Shown here: positions 52,138 to 62,377 of the stretch, one piece after another
Layout of the letters: each line of letters starts with the position of its first letter
How positions within the stretch are numbered: the first letter of the stretch is position 1
From: Ruegeria sp. THAF33
GTDB lineage: Bacteria > Pseudomonadota > Alphaproteobacteria > Rhodobacterales > Rhodobacteraceae
NCBI RefSeq assembly: GCF_009363615.1
Contig: NZ_CP045386.1
Coordinates: 124,001-188,000, forward strand
DNA: 64,000 nt
Direction of reading: 5' to 3'
Notes under the pieces: model-generated
The model's input: the letters and a program-made list of their open reading frames with translations, nothing else
The model's database searches: none
What the model was told of the DNA's origin: nothing
Position numbers and translations under genes: made by a program

Positions 52138-53154
52138 TTACAATGCGCGCCCGTCAGCGCTAAATTGATGCAGTCGATTTTCGGGGACTCGAACACCTAC
52201 GGTTTGACCAACAGGTGTATCGTCGTCACCGCCGACGCGCGCGACGATCTCGCTATTGTCAGGGAGTGTGAGGTACAGTAAGCTCTCGCCTCCCAGCTGT
52301 TCCTTGACCCTGACCGTGGAGTCGGTATTGCCCGCGCCTTGTTGCACCAGCTCAAGATGTTCGGGGCGGCAGCCGACGAAAGCCGCCTCCGGTTTGATGG
52401 TCAATCCGCTCACTGTGTTACTGGGCGCAAACACATTCATGGCCGGGGAACCGATGAACTCGGCAACAAAGCGTGACCGGGGTGAATGATACAATTCCAT
52501 CGGAGTTCCAACCTGCTCGACGCGTCCGCCATTCAAAACAACGATTTTGTCGGCCATTGTCATGGCTTCAACCTGGTCATGGGTCACATAGATCATCGTT
52601 GCGGCGAGTTGTTTGTGCAGGCCTTCCAGCTCGACCCGCATCTGCACCCGCAGTTTGGCGTCCAGATTGGACAGCGGCTCGTCAAACAGGAAGACCTTTG
52701 GATTTTTAACGATGGCCCGACCAATGGCCACACGCTGGCGCTGACCACCCGACAGCTGTGAGGGCTTGCGATCAAGATAGTCTTCCAGCTGTAGGATACG
52801 GGCTGCTTCGGCGATCCGTTCCTGCCGCAGGGCAGTCGCAAATCCGTTGACTTTCATGCCGAAATCCATGTTTTCGCGCACGCTCATATGCGGGTAGAGG
52901 GCATAGGACTGGAACACCATTGCTAGCTCGCGGTCGGCAGGTTCAGCATGCGTCACGTCCAGCCCGTCAATCTCGATACGCCCCGAGTCGGCACCCTCCA
53001 ATCCAGCCAGTGTTCGCAAAAGGGTTGATTTGCCACAACCCGATGGCCCTACGAACACAACAAACTCTCCGTCCTTGATGTCCAGACTGACATCGAACAG
53101 CGCCTGTGTTTCACCGTAATATTTGTCGAGCCCTTCAATTCTGATGCCAGCCAA
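52138..53154 (-). CDS. ABC sugar/polyol transporter ATP-binding protein (UgpC/MalK type)
   Basis: 338-aa ATPase. Walker A GPSGCGKST, signature LSGGQRQR, Walker B VFLFDEPLSNLD and switch His in YVTHDQVEAMT are present, plus a C-terminal MalK-like regulatory domain (FVGCRPEHLEL). It powers the CUT1 importer whose binding protein and permeases are encoded divergently at 53302-56403. It is the first gene of the minus-strand operon. Confidence 0.93.
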   Translation of the reverse strand: MAGIRIEGLDKYYGETQALFDVSLDIKDGEFVVFVGPSGCGKSTLLRTLAGLEGADSGRIEIDGLDVTHAEPADRELAMVFQSYALYPHMSVRENMDFGMKVNGFATALRQERIAEAARILQLEDYLDRKPSQLSGGQRQRVAIGRAIVKNPKVFLFDEPLSNLDAKLRVQMRVELEGLHKQLAATMIYVTHDQVEAMTMADKIVVLNGGRVEQVGTPMELYHSPRSRFVAEFIGSPAMNVFAPSNTVSGLTIKPEAAFVGCRPEHLELVQQGAGNTDSTVRVKEQLGGESLLYLTLPDNSEIVARVGGDDDTPVGQTVGVRVPENRLHQFSADGRAL

Positions 53155-53199
53155 GGCAACGCCTCCCCAACGGCGAACGCTGCGGTCCGCAAGTTATCT

Positions 53200-53255
53200 T
53201 TTGTTTATCAGTAGAAACAAATGTATTGACTTTCAAGTCGGAAAAATACTTTTGT
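53200..53255. promoter_or_regulatory. Divergent promoter region with nested inverted repeats
   Basis: TTTGTTT (53200-53206) and AAACAAA (53215-53221) form one inverted repeat. ACAAATGTATT (53217-53227) and AATACTTTTGT (53245-53255) form a second, with 10 of 11 positions complementary. A TTGACT -35-like element lies between. They are candidate operators for the SorC-family regulator at 56468-57439, shared by the two divergent polyol operons. Confidence 0.55.
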
Positions 53256-53301
53256 ATTAACTAGTATGCAAAAGAATTTTGAACTGGGAGGAGACCTGAG
53301 A

Positions 53302-54645
53302 ATGAAAACTCTTAGAAACTTGCTGGGTACCGCAGCCGTCGCCAGCATCATCGCGACCGGTGCGGCCGTTGCAGATGATGACTGGAGCATGAAAAAGGCT
53401 GCCCAACCCTATGCTGGCACAACCATTGACGTCGTGTTCCTGCTGCGCCCGGGCTATGAGGCGATCGAAGCCATGCTGCCCGAGTTCGAAGCGGAAACGG
53501 GAATTAAGGTAAACGTCATCAAGCATCCCTATGAGAACGCTCTGGGTGAACAGGTGCGGGATTTTGTGGCTGGCGGTGATCTGGATATCGCACTGATCGA
53601 CCTAGTCTGGATAGGCAACTTTGCAGAGAACGATTGGATCATTCCGTTAGCGGATGTTCAGGCAAAGTTCCCTGACGTAGTTGATCCAGATCTGGACATC
53701 GATGACTTTTTTCCGCTGGTGCTGAACGCCTTTGGCGGATGGAATGACACGCTGTATGGCCTGCCGTTCGACAACTATTCCGGCCTGATGTTCTATAATC
53801 GCTGCATGCTGGAAGAAGCCGGGTTCGACGGCCCACCGGAAACTTGGCAAGAGCTGAAGGACACATATGGCCCGGCGCTGACAAAAGACGGAAAATACGC
53901 CTTTGCGCTGCAGTCCAAGCGGAATGAAACCCAGTCTGCCGACAGCTTTGCACGGATGCTGTGGCCCTTTGGCGGTTCGTTCCTAGACGATGAATTCAAG
54001 TCCAATCTGATGAGTGACGAAAGCCAGGCAGGACTGAAATTCCGTCAGGAACTGATGGAATACATGCCTGACGGTATCGTGGCTTATGACCATGCCGAAA
54101 CCGTGAATGGGTTCAGTCAAGGCGACATCGCAATGATCACCGAATGGTCGGCATTCTATTCGTCGGTCGTCTCGCCCGAGACATCGAAAGTGGCGGATTG
54201 CGTTGAAATCGCACCCGAGCCCACAGGCCCTGCGGGCCGCAAGCCAGCACTTGGCGGGTTCTCTCTGGCAGTAGCTTCGCAAGCAGACGAAGCCGAACAA
54301 GCGGCAGCCTATTTGTTCATCCAGTGGGCAACCTCGAAAGCCAATGCGCGGGAATACCTTGAGCGCGGTGGTGTTCCGGCCCGTCAATCTGTCTATCAGG
54401 AAGATGGTCTGGAAGACTTCAAGTTTGTGCCCGCACTGGTCGAGAGCTGGCAAGACGGCGTGCCTGAATTCCGCCCCCGTTTCGCGGAATGGCCCGAGAT
54501 CACCGAGATCGTTCAGGAATGGGGCACAAAAATGATGCTGGGTGAGGTCTCGACCGAGGAAGGTGCGCAAGAAATCGGCACCCGGATGGAGGCTGTGCTG
54601 GACGCGGCCGGGTACTATTCTGGCGACAAGCCACTGGCTCAGTAA
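53302..54645 (+). CDS. Polyol/sugar ABC transporter substrate-binding protein (CUT1)
   Basis: 447-aa periplasmic binding protein. ATG 53302 after GGAGGAGAC opens a signal peptide ending TGAAVADD. The mature protein has the family-1 solute-binding pattern: TIDVVFLLRPGYEAIEAMLPEFEAETGI, DLDIALIDLVWIGNFAENDWI and the Trp/Tyr-rich ligand region. It resembles sorbitol/mannitol-type binding proteins. Gene order (binding protein, two permeases, regulator, dehydrogenases) supports import of polyols. A strong stem-loop follows and may protect this transcript. Confidence 0.9.
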   Translation: MKTLRNLLGTAAVASIIATGAAVADDDWSMKKAAQPYAGTTIDVVFLLRPGYEAIEAMLPEFEAETGIKVNVIKHPYENALGEQVRDFVAGGDLDIALIDLVWIGNFAENDWIIPLADVQAKFPDVVDPDLDIDDFFPLVLNAFGGWNDTLYGLPFDNYSGLMFYNRCMLEEAGFDGPPETWQELKDTYGPALTKDGKYAFALQSKRNETQSADSFARMLWPFGGSFLDDEFKSNLMSDESQAGLKFRQELMEYMPDGIVAYDHAETVNGFSQGDIAMITEWSAFYSSVVSPETSKVADCVEIAPEPTGPAGRKPALGGFSLAVASQADEAEQAAAYLFIQWATSKANAREYLERGGVPARQSVYQEDGLEDFKFVPALVESWQDGVPEFRPRFAEWPEITEIVQEWGTKMMLGEVSTEEGAQEIGTRMEAVLDAAGYYSGDKPLAQ

Positions 54646-54654
54646 AACAAAGAT

Positions 54655-54681
54655 GCAGGGGCGCATATTTGGCGCCCCTGC
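54655..54681 (+). repeat. Strong stem-loop between binding-protein and permease genes
   Basis: GCAGGGGCGC and GCGCCCCTGC pair perfectly over 10 bp around a 7-nt loop, just after the binding-protein stop. It has no T-run. Such hairpins after binding-protein genes stabilise the upstream mRNA or reduce read-through, so the binding protein is made in excess over permeases. Confidence 0.75.
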
Positions 54682-54714
54682 ACCCGGTTCGAGAGGGTCA
54701 GCTGGAGGACGGAT

Positions 54715-55581
54715 ATGCGCGGCCAAGTACCCCGCAGAACAATATTTGCATTCATCGGTCCAGCGGTCATCGGTCTTGCCGCGGTGGGCATCGCGCCATT
54801 GCTTTACGCGGCTTGGACTTCAGCGCATTTCTACAACCTTACAAAACTGAAGCGGGTCGAATTTATAGGTTTTGAAAACTATTGGACCGTTCTGACGGAT
54901 GAAGTGTTCTGGCAGGCGATGGGCCGCACGTTTTTCTTGCTGGGTACGGCCCTGCCGCTGCAAATCGCACTCGGTCTGGGCATTGCGTTGGTGTTGCATC
55001 AACCTGGTCTGACACTGGTAAAAACATTGGCGCGCCTAAGCCTCGTTCTACCGATGGCCACGACCTACGCGGTTGTGGGCCTGCTGGGTCAGGTGATGTT
55101 CAACCAGAAGTTTGGCGTAGTGAACCAGCTTTTGGGCGGGGCCGACATAAACTGGATCGGCGATCCCCAGAACGCTTTTGCCATGATTGTGTTCTGGGAC
55201 GTCTGGCAATGGACACCGTTTGTAGCGCTGGTTCTTCTGGCAGGTCTGACCATGGTGCCGGGCGAAGTGGAAGAGGCCGCGCGCCTGGAAACCAAGTCCA
55301 AATGGATTGTTCTGCGCTATGTGCAACTGCCCTTTCTGGTGCCGGGTCTGGTTGCGGTGCTGATCCTGCGGACAGCGGACACGTTGAAACTGTTCGATAT
55401 GGTTTTCACCCTAACGCGTGGCGGACCGGGATCGTCGACCGAGTTCATTTCGCTTATGATCCAACGGGTCGGTTTTCGCGGCTTCGATCAGGGGCTGGCC
55501 TCGGCGCAGGCAATCATCCTGCTGATAATCACCATTGTACTGGCGCAAATCTATATCCGCGTCTTCTACAAAGAGGTCTGA
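54715..55581 (+). CDS. ABC transporter permease, MalF/UgpA type
   Basis: 288-aa inner-membrane permease with six hydrophobic segments. The EAA loop EVEEAARLETKSKWIVLRYV contacts the ATPase. It forms a heterodimer with the next gene product. ATG 54715 has GGAGG upstream, and the gene ends 3 bp before the MalG-type permease. Confidence 0.92.
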   Translation: MRGQVPRRTIFAFIGPAVIGLAAVGIAPLLYAAWTSAHFYNLTKLKRVEFIGFENYWTVLTDEVFWQAMGRTFFLLGTALPLQIALGLGIALVLHQPGLTLVKTLARLSLVLPMATTYAVVGLLGQVMFNQKFGVVNQLLGGADINWIGDPQNAFAMIVFWDVWQWTPFVALVLLAGLTMVPGEVEEAARLETKSKWIVLRYVQLPFLVPGLVAVLILRTADTLKLFDMVFTLTRGGPGSSTEFISLMIQRVGFRGFDQGLASAQAIILLIITIVLAQIYIRVFYKEV

Positions 55582-55584
55582 GCC

Positions 55585-56403
55585 ATGATGACGACCCGCT
55601 CATACTGGTCTCAGATTGCCTTGCTGGCTTTGATCATTCTGGTCTGTGTCTTCCCGTTTTATTGGATGGTCACGACTTCCTTAAAAACGCAGGTGGTAGC
55701 GCTTGAATCGCCCCCCGTGTGGCTATTCGAACCGACACTGGCCAACTATCGTGAGGCCCTGTTCGAAGACGGGGTACTACGGACACTGATCAATTCGCTG
55801 ATCATTGCAATCTCTACGACGCTGCTGGCGCTAGTTCTGGGCGTTCCTGCCGCCTTTGCGCTGGCCAGGTTCGAGTTTCGCGGAAAAAAAGACCTTTGGT
55901 TCTGGTTCATCACCAATCGGATGGTTTCCCCCATTGTTCTGGCTCTTCCATTCTTTCTGATCGCCCGTAACCTGTCGCTGCTGGATAAACACATCACGCT
56001 GATCCTGATCTACCTGACCTTCAACTTGCCGATCGTCATCTGGATCGTGACAGATCAATTCAGAGGCATACCCTATGATCTGGACGAGGCCGCACGGTTG
56101 GAAGGGGCCTCGCAGTTTACCATCATGCGTAAAATCTGCCTGCCGCTGGCCATGCCTGGTGTAGCCGTATCGGCGATCTTTTCTTTCATCTTTTCGTGGA
56201 ACGAACTGATGTTCGGTCTGATCCTGACCAGGACCGAAGCCAAAACGGCCCCCGCAATGGCTGTGTCTTTCATGGAAGGCTACAACTTGCCGTACGGTAA
56301 GATCATGGCCACATCGACGCTGATCGTGATCCCAGTTCTGATCTTCGCGCTCATCGCCTCCAAGCAATTGGTGCGTGGCCTGACGATGGGAGCCGTGAAA
56401 TGA
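55585..56403 (+). CDS. ABC transporter permease, MalG/UgpE type
   Basis: 272-aa inner-membrane permease, partner of the previous gene. First helix ALLALIILVCVFPFYWMV, EAA loop DLDEAARLEGASQFTIMRKI, and C-terminal helix before KQLVRGLTMGAVK, which is typical of MalG-type proteins ending at the cytosolic face. The ATG is 3 bp after the previous stop. Confidence 0.92.
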   Translation: MMTTRSYWSQIALLALIILVCVFPFYWMVTTSLKTQVVALESPPVWLFEPTLANYREALFEDGVLRTLINSLIIAISTTLLALVLGVPAAFALARFEFRGKKDLWFWFITNRMVSPIVLALPFFLIARNLSLLDKHITLILIYLTFNLPIVIWIVTDQFRGIPYDLDEAARLEGASQFTIMRKICLPLAMPGVAVSAIFSFIFSWNELMFGLILTRTEAKTAPAMAVSFMEGYNLPYGKIMATSTLIVIPVLIFALIASKQLVRGLTMGAVK

Positions 56404-56467
56404 AGTCTTCGACCACTCCCTTTCCCGTTTCGTTGCGGTAGAACGGAACCAAAAGGAAAGGACAGCC

Positions 56468-57439
56468 ATGTCACGCTATATCAAACTTGACCAGATCGAC
56501 CCGGAAGAACAGCTATTGGTGCGGCTGTGCTGGGCCTGCGAGGTCGAGGGCATGACACAGGCCGACGCGGCCGAGCGGTTTGGAACAACGCGGCTGCGTG
56601 TCAACAAAGCGCTCAGCGAGGCGCGGCGGCGAGGCATTTTGCGTGTCAGTGTGGATTCCGTTTTTGCGGCAGCGGCGCAATTTGAATGGGAGCTTGAGCG
56701 GCAGTTTAAACTGACCCGCGCAGTTGTGGTGCCTTCGCCCGAGGACCGTGTGTCAGTCACCCCGCTGGTTGCTGCGGGTCTAGGTGCGCATTTGGGCGAA
56801 GTCTTGAGCGACCCGAACCTGACTCATTTTGGCATGTCCTGGGGCAACACTTTGAACCTCGCGACGCGCCACATGCAGCCGCTCGACCGTCCTGATCTTG
56901 AGATCGTGTCGATCATGGGCGGCGTCTCGCGCGGATCGGACGTGAACGGGTACGAGATCACGACGCGGCTGGCTGATTTATGCAACGCCGAACACAGCTT
57001 TTTCACCGCGCCGCTTTATGCGGGTAGCCCGGAGAGTCAGGCTCTGTTCATGGATCAGGACGTGATCCGGGATATGCTGGAAAAGATTCGATCTTGCGGT
57101 GCAATTGCGCTGGCTACGGGGGATCTGGAGAGTTCGCTGCTGGTGCGTGATGCCTTGCCAAACGGGGTCGATCCGGCCGATCTGATCGCCAAAGGCGGAG
57201 TAGGCGATATCACCGGGCACATCTTGAATGCGGATGGTGAGCTGATTGATCATCCGTTGAACCAATGTGTCATTGGCCTGTCGCTGGATGAGATGGCCGA
57301 AATAGACAATGTCATTCTGGCCGCTGGTGGCCTTCATAAAACGCCGATCATTGCTGCGGCCCTGAAGCGCGGTTTTGTCGACACGCTTGTTACGGATGAG
57401 AATACGGCAGCCGCTTTGCTTGAAACCAACGGAACATAA
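56468..57439 (+). CDS. SorC/DeoR-family sugar-sensing transcriptional regulator
   Basis: 323-aa regulator. The N-terminal helix-turn-helix is GMTQADAAERFGTTRLRVNKAL, and a large sugar-phosphate-binding domain follows (SWGNTLNLATRHM, IMGGVSRGSDVNGYE, GVGDITGHILNADG). SorC proteins repress or activate polyol operons in response to a phosphorylated intermediate. It is embedded in the operon and probably acts at the repeats at 53200-53255. Confidence 0.9.
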   Translation: MSRYIKLDQIDPEEQLLVRLCWACEVEGMTQADAAERFGTTRLRVNKALSEARRRGILRVSVDSVFAAAAQFEWELERQFKLTRAVVVPSPEDRVSVTPLVAAGLGAHLGEVLSDPNLTHFGMSWGNTLNLATRHMQPLDRPDLEIVSIMGGVSRGSDVNGYEITTRLADLCNAEHSFFTAPLYAGSPESQALFMDQDVIRDMLEKIRSCGAIALATGDLESSLLVRDALPNGVDPADLIAKGGVGDITGHILNADGELIDHPLNQCVIGLSLDEMAEIDNVILAAGGLHKTPIIAAALKRGFVDTLVTDENTAAALLETNGT

Positions 57440-57451
57440 GAGAGGTGTAGG

Positions 57452-58495
57452 ATGGCCAAAGCTCTGGTTCTGGAAAAAGCTGGTCGCCTGGCGCTGCGCG
57501 ACATTGAAATGGCCGAGACATTGGGCCCTGAGGATGTCCGAGTCGCGATAGATACGGTTGGGGTGTGCGGCAGCGATGTTCACTACTACACCCACGGCAA
57601 GATTGGGCCCTTTGTCGTGAACGCGCCTATGGTGCTAGGACACGAGGCTGCAGGTGTGATTACCGAGGTCGGGTCAGACGTAACAGACATGGGTGTCGGT
57701 GATCGGGTCTGTATGGAGCCCGGCATTCCCAACACCCGGTCCAAGGCCGCAAAGCTTGGTGCCTACAATGTGGACCCATCTGTGCAATTTTGGGCCACGC
57801 CTCCGGTGCATGGCTGCCTAACCCCCTCGGTCGTACATCCTGCGGCGTTCACCTATCGCTTGCCCGACCATATCAGCTTTGCCGAAGGGGCAATGGTCGA
57901 ACCCTTTGCAATTGGCATGCAGGCAGCAACCAAAGCGCAGCTCAAACCGGGTGATGTGGCGCTTGTCACCGGTGCAGGGCCAATTGGCATAATGGTGGCT
58001 CTGGCCGCGCTGGCTGGTGGTTGCGCCAAGGTCTATATCTCTGACCTGGTTGAGGAAAAGCTGTCGGTTGCTGCGCAATATGACAATATCGAACCTGTTT
58101 TGATCGGACGCGATGACCCCTCAGCCGTTGTGCGCGACGCGACCGAAGGATGGGGCGCGGATGTGGTTTTCGAATGTGCCGGCGCGGCCACCTCAATTCA
58201 AACCGCTCTCGATGCCGTAGCCCCTGCGGGCTGTGTAGTCTGGGTAGGCATGCCGGTCGATCCTGTGCCGGTCGACATTGTTCTGGCTCAGTCCAAGGAA
58301 ATCAGGATGGAGACGGTGTTTCGCTATGCCAATATGTATGACCGGGCCATAGCTTTGCTTGGGTCGGGCAAGGTGGATGTGAAACCTCTGATCACTGAAA
58401 CATTTGACTTTGAGAACAGCATCGAAGCGTTCGACCGTGCAGTTGAGGCGCGACCAACAGACGTCAAAATCCAGATTCGGTTGGACCGAGCATGA
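57452..58495 (+). CDS. NAD-dependent xylitol/sorbitol dehydrogenase (zinc MDR family)
   Basis: 347-aa medium-chain dehydrogenase. Catalytic zinc region [13 protein letters not shown] and GHEAAG; NAD-binding [14 protein letters not shown]. The structural-zinc lobe is altered: the usual four-Cys stretch is replaced by [14 protein letters not shown], as in xylitol/sorbitol dehydrogenases without structural zinc. It is expected to oxidise xylitol or D-arabitol-like polyols to the ketose, which XylB then phosphorylates. The stop overlaps the SIS gene start (ATGA). Confidence 0.9.
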   Translation: MAKALVLEKAGRLALRDIEMAETLGPEDVRVAIDTVGVCGSDVHYYTHGKIGPFVVNAPMVLGHEAAGVITEVGSDVTDMGVGDRVCMEPGIPNTRSKAAKLGAYNVDPSVQFWATPPVHGCLTPSVVHPAAFTYRLPDHISFAEGAMVEPFAIGMQAATKAQLKPGDVALVTGAGPIGIMVALAALAGGCAKVYISDLVEEKLSVAAQYDNIEPVLIGRDDPSAVVRDATEGWGADVVFECAGAATSIQTALDAVAPAGCVVWVGMPVDPVPVDIVLAQSKEIRMETVFRYANMYDRAIALLGSGKVDVKPLITETFDFENSIEAFDRAVEARPTDVKIQIRLDRA

Positions 58496-59058
58496 CCGAC
58501 TTTTTGGACAATTTGGCCGAACAGGTCCTGTCTGAACTACGACCGGGCTTGTCCGGTCACGTTTTGAAACAGATCGCGCCTTTATCTGAGGCTCTTGCCA
58601 ATTCACGGCAGATCCTTTGCTACGGTGTCGGTCGCGAGGGCCTGATGATGAAGGCACTTGCGATGCGGCTGTTTCACTTGGGGTGTGACGCCCATGTGGT
58701 CGGCGACATGACGGCGCCACCGGTCGGGGCATCGGACATCCTGCTTGTCAGCGCAGGACCGGGGCATTTTTCAACTGTAGCCGCGTTGGTGGGCGTTGCG
58801 CGGGAGGCCGGTGCCAAAGTTGTCTGCATCACTGCAAAACCCGAGGGTGCCGTGCCACAGGTCGTGGATCTGACCGTTCACCTTCCCGCGCAAACCATGG
58901 CCGCAGACGAAGGTCCTGATGCCACGTCTGTGCTGCCGATGGGGTCGCTCTATGAGGTGCTCATGTTCCTGTTCTTCGAGCTTCTTGTGCTGGACTTGCG
59001 CGACAGGATGGCCGTCACGCCCGAGGATATGCGCGCCAATCACACCAATTTGGAATAG
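58492..59058 (+). CDS. SIS-domain sugar phosphate isomerase (6-phospho-3-hexuloisomerase-like)
   Basis: 188-aa single SIS domain. It carries [23 protein letters not shown], a Ser-containing phosphate loop ([16 protein letters not shown]) and [13 protein letters not shown] sequence. Its length and pattern match HxlB-type hexuloisomerases. No HxlA-like synthase is nearby, so it may instead isomerise another ketose phosphate in polyol breakdown. It is translationally coupled to the dehydrogenase. Confidence 0.83.
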   Translation: MTDFLDNLAEQVLSELRPGLSGHVLKQIAPLSEALANSRQILCYGVGREGLMMKALAMRLFHLGCDAHVVGDMTAPPVGASDILLVSAGPGHFSTVAALVGVAREAGAKVVCITAKPEGAVPQVVDLTVHLPAQTMAADEGPDATSVLPMGSLYEVLMFLFFELLVLDLRDRMAVTPEDMRANHTNLE

Positions 59059-59061
59059 CTC

Positions 59062-59829
59062 ATGCCCTGGGAAACCCGTTTCAGTTTGATGGGAAAGAAA
59101 GCGCTGATCACCGGTGCGTCTTCAGGGATTGGAACCTCAATTGCACAGGTTTTTGCGGATGCAGGAGCGGACATCGCGGCGCATGGCCGCGACAAGGACC
59201 GGCTTGCGCAATTGGGAACTGAGGTTCAAGCATTGGGGCGAGATTTTGCAGCAATAACCGGAGACTTGGCTGATGCCGAAGAAACGGCCTTGGTCGCAGC
59301 CAGGGCATTGGAGGTTTTTGGGCGGGTCGATATTCTCGTAAACTCTGCCGGAATTGCCCTGACCGGGCCGGTTGTTGACTATGATCTGGCGGATTGGCAG
59401 CGCACTTTGGCGGTAAATCTAACAGCGCCCTTTATCCTATCCCGCGCGGTACTGCCTGGCATGATGGAACGGCGACAGGGTAAGATCATCAATATTTCAT
59501 CGCAGACGGGCGTTATTGCCTTAGCCGATCACGCGGCCTACGCCACCTCCAAGGGGGCGCTCAATTCTCTGACGAAATCGCTCATGACCGAAGCGGCGCC
59601 GTACAACGTTCAGGTCAACGCGATCTGCCCAACCGTCGTGCTAACCGAAATGGGGAAAGAGCTGTGGTCGGCGCCGGAAAAGAAAGATCCGTTTATCGAG
59701 CGAACGCCTTTGGGCCGCTTTGGCGAACCTGTCGAGATCGCAGATATGGCCCTATATCTGGCTGCCCCCGCATCCGATCTGGTGAACGGTGCGATCATGA
59801 TGATCGAAGGGGGGTATTCAAGCATATGA
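59062..59829 (+). CDS. Short-chain dehydrogenase/reductase (polyol/ketose type)
   Basis: 255-aa SDR. Cofactor motif GASSGIGTS, NSAG, catalytic Ser in NISSQTG and YATSK (Tyr, Lys), then the C-terminal GGYSSI. The sequence resembles gluconate 5-dehydrogenase or threitol/xylulose-type SDRs; substrate cannot be fixed from sequence. It starts 3 bp after the SIS gene. Confidence 0.87.
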   Translation: MPWETRFSLMGKKALITGASSGIGTSIAQVFADAGADIAAHGRDKDRLAQLGTEVQALGRDFAAITGDLADAEETALVAARALEVFGRVDILVNSAGIALTGPVVDYDLADWQRTLAVNLTAPFILSRAVLPGMMERRQGKIINISSQTGVIALADHAAYATSKGALNSLTKSLMTEAAPYNVQVNAICPTVVLTEMGKELWSAPEKKDPFIERTPLGRFGEPVEIADMALYLAAPASDLVNGAIMMIEGGYSSI

Positions 59830-59949
59830 CGCGTTTTGCAAACCAACCCCTGGGGTTTGGGATTGGCCCGTCGATCTGTTTTCAGCACTGCAGAGACTTC
59901 CCGGATGGTCAGGAAAAGCGGTACGGTTAGATGTAGAGGAGGCAACTGA

Positions 59950-60675
59950 ATGGTTGATCTGACGGGCAAGGTGATCGCGATAACGGGCGCTGCGTCGGGG
60001 ATTGGGCTGGCTTGTGCCAAAGAGTGTATCGCGGCAGGGGCCACGGTCGCTTTGGTCGATCGGAACGAAGCGGCGCTAAAGACAGTTTGCGATGACTTGG
60101 GGGACGACGCTTTTTCAATCGTCACAGACGTTGCGATTCCTGATAGCGTGGATCAGATGCTGCCAAAAATCCTCGGAAGAGCGGGGCGTCTGGACGCGTT
60201 CCACGCCAATGCCGGCGCTTACATTGGTGGGGACGTTCTGGAAGGCGATCCGGATGCGTGGGATCGTGTTTTGTACCTCAACATAAATGCGGCGTTTCGC
60301 TCGGTGCAGGCGGTTTTGCCACATCTGGCCAAACAGGGGTCGGGTGATATCATCATGACCAGTTCTATCGCAGGTGTCGTTCCCGTTGTGTGGGAACCCA
60401 TCTATACAGCCTCAAAACATGCCGTACAGGCTTTCACTCACTCTGTCAGGCGGCAGGTTGCCAAGCATGGTGTGCGGGTTGGCGCTGTTCTGCCGGGCCC
60501 TGTAGTGACTGCTTTGCTGGATGACTGGCCGAAGGAAAAAATGGAACAAGCATTGGCCGAGGGGAGTCTGATGCAACCCAAAGAAGTGGCCGATTGCGTG
60601 GTTTTCATGCTCAGCCGTCCCGCGAATGTCACGATCCGGGATCTTGTCATCCTGCCAAACGCGGTGGACCTATGA
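59950..60675 (+). CDS. Short-chain dehydrogenase, ribitol dehydrogenase-like
   Basis: 241-aa SDR. Cofactor motif [19 protein letters not shown] and YTASK are present. The C-terminus [13 protein letters not shown] resembles RbtA-type ribitol (adonitol) dehydrogenases of rhizobia. It would give D-ribulose for the overlapping FGGY kinase gene. ATG 59950 has GAGGAGG upstream; a 120-bp gap separates it from the first SDR. Confidence 0.87.
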   Translation: MVDLTGKVIAITGAASGIGLACAKECIAAGATVALVDRNEAALKTVCDDLGDDAFSIVTDVAIPDSVDQMLPKILGRAGRLDAFHANAGAYIGGDVLEGDPDAWDRVLYLNINAAFRSVQAVLPHLAKQGSGDIIMTSSIAGVVPVVWEPIYTASKHAVQAFTHSVRRQVAKHGVRVGAVLPGPVVTALLDDWPKEKMEQALAEGSLMQPKEVADCVVFMLSRPANVTIRDLVILPNAVDL

Positions 60676-62327
60676 GCTGTTTCGTAGGGGTAGATGTTGG
60701 GACCGGCAGTGCCAGGGCGGGTGTATTCGACAGCGACGGCACTTTGTTGGCCAGCCGAAAACAAGAAATTCAAATGTGGCGCGACACCGGCGATATAGCC
60801 GAGCAGTCTTCGACAGACATCTGGCAGGCTGTTTGTGCCTGTGTTCGGGGCGCGGTTGAGGAGAGTGGAATCGAGGCCTCGCAGGTCAAAGGTGTTGGTT
60901 TCGATGCGGCGTGTTCAATGGTCGTCCTGGACCAGACCATGCAACCGCTGAGCATTAGCGCCTCGGGTAGGGCCGAGCGCAACGTGATCGTTTGGATGGA
61001 CCACCGGGCCAAGGATCAGGCCGAGCGCATAAACGGATTGGGTCACCCCGTTTTGGACTACGTTGGCGGGCGGATCTCTCCTGAGATGCAGACGCCCAAG
61101 CTGCTGTGGATTAAAGAGAATATGTCGGACTCCTTCCGCAGCGCCGGCCAATTCTTTGACCTGCCGGATTATTTGACATGGGCCGCAACAGGGTCACTGG
61201 ATCGCTCCGCTTGCACGGTGACATGCAAATGGACTTACCTGGCGCATGAACGTCGGTGGGATGACAGTTATTTCAACCAGATTGGTCTGTCAGAAATGCC
61301 ATCTGAGGAGTATGCCCGTATCGGGCAGAAGATCGTGGCCCCCGGGACACCTCTGGCACAGGGATTGACCGCTCAAGCCGCATCGAGCATGGGGTTGCTT
61401 GAAGGTACACCCGTTGGCGCGGGTTTGATTGATGCTCATGCCGGGGGTATCGGCACCGTAGGCGCTGATCCCGAAACAGGACCCGAGTCGACGATGGCCT
61501 ATGTATTCGGAACGTCCGCTTGCACGATGTCGACTTCGAAGACTGCGCACAAGGTTCCGGGTGTGTGGGGGCCATACTATTCGGCCATGGTGCCGGGAAT
61601 GTGGTTGTCAGAAGGGGGGCAATCCACGGCTGGGGAAGCGATCGCGCACCTAATCACGAGCCATCCATCAAGCAGCGACGCAACCTCCCTCGCGCAAGCA
61701 AAGGGGATGCCGCTGCAATCGTTTCTTCTGCGCGAGGTCGAACGGCGCGTGTCAGATTCAAGCGATGCGGTCCGACTGGCAGGGGCCCGGGTAATTGTAC
61801 CGGATTTTCTGGGCAACCGGGCCCCTTATGCCGACCCGGACGCAACCGGAATCGTTTCTGGCCTAACGCTGGCAAAAGACAGCGACGACCTCATTGCAAC
61901 CTATGTCGCTGCAGTGCTTGGGGTAGGCTATGGGATGCGTCAGATTATGGAGGCGCAAGCCGCACATGGTGTTCATCCTTCGACCGTCGCAATTAGTGGT
62001 GGGGCAGGGGAAAGCGCCACAATCAAGCAACTTCTGGCAGATGCCAGTGGCGCTCCTGTTCTATCGACAACCTCACCTGAACCGGTTCTGTTGGGTGCAG
62101 CTATACTAGGTGCTGTGGCAAGCCAGCCAGAAACGTCTCTTGAGGAGGCAATGGTGAGGATGTCATCAGAAAAGGAACGGTTCTTGCCAAAATCTGGCGT
62201 GATCGCACGGCTACATGATGCCCGGTACGAGGCCTTTAAGGGTCTGCAAGACATTGAACGTCGTCTACGTCAGGCATTGGCAGCACCTGAAGGGCTACCT
62301 ACATCGCGTCCCGGCAAAAGTTTTTGA
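60672..62327 (+). CDS. FGGY-family pentulose kinase (D-ribulokinase-like)
   Basis: 551-aa kinase. Phosphate loop [45 protein letters not shown] and [19 protein letters not shown] match the FGGY ribulokinase group (D-ribulose to ribulose 5-phosphate), which differs from the xylulokinase at 49888-51351. Start ATG 60672 overlaps the ribitol-dehydrogenase-like stop (ATGA). Together they form a ribitol branch; the other dehydrogenase and xylB form a xylitol/arabitol branch (inference). Confidence 0.88.
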   Translation: MSCFVGVDVGTGSARAGVFDSDGTLLASRKQEIQMWRDTGDIAEQSSTDIWQAVCACVRGAVEESGIEASQVKGVGFDAACSMVVLDQTMQPLSISASGRAERNVIVWMDHRAKDQAERINGLGHPVLDYVGGRISPEMQTPKLLWIKENMSDSFRSAGQFFDLPDYLTWAATGSLDRSACTVTCKWTYLAHERRWDDSYFNQIGLSEMPSEEYARIGQKIVAPGTPLAQGLTAQAASSMGLLEGTPVGAGLIDAHAGGIGTVGADPETGPESTMAYVFGTSACTMSTSKTAHKVPGVWGPYYSAMVPGMWLSEGGQSTAGEAIAHLITSHPSSSDATSLAQAKGMPLQSFLLREVERRVSDSSDAVRLAGARVIVPDFLGNRAPYADPDATGIVSGLTLAKDSDDLIATYVAAVLGVGYGMRQIMEAQAAHGVHPSTVAISGGAGESATIKQLLADASGAPVLSTTSPEPVLLGAAILGAVASQPETSLEEAMVRMSSEKERFLPKSGVIARLHDARYEAFKGLQDIERRLRQALAAPEGLPTSRPGKSF

Positions 62328-62377
62328 ATGTCTTTGGCACAGTATATGAGCACCAACAGTCAACGGGGAATTGTTCG

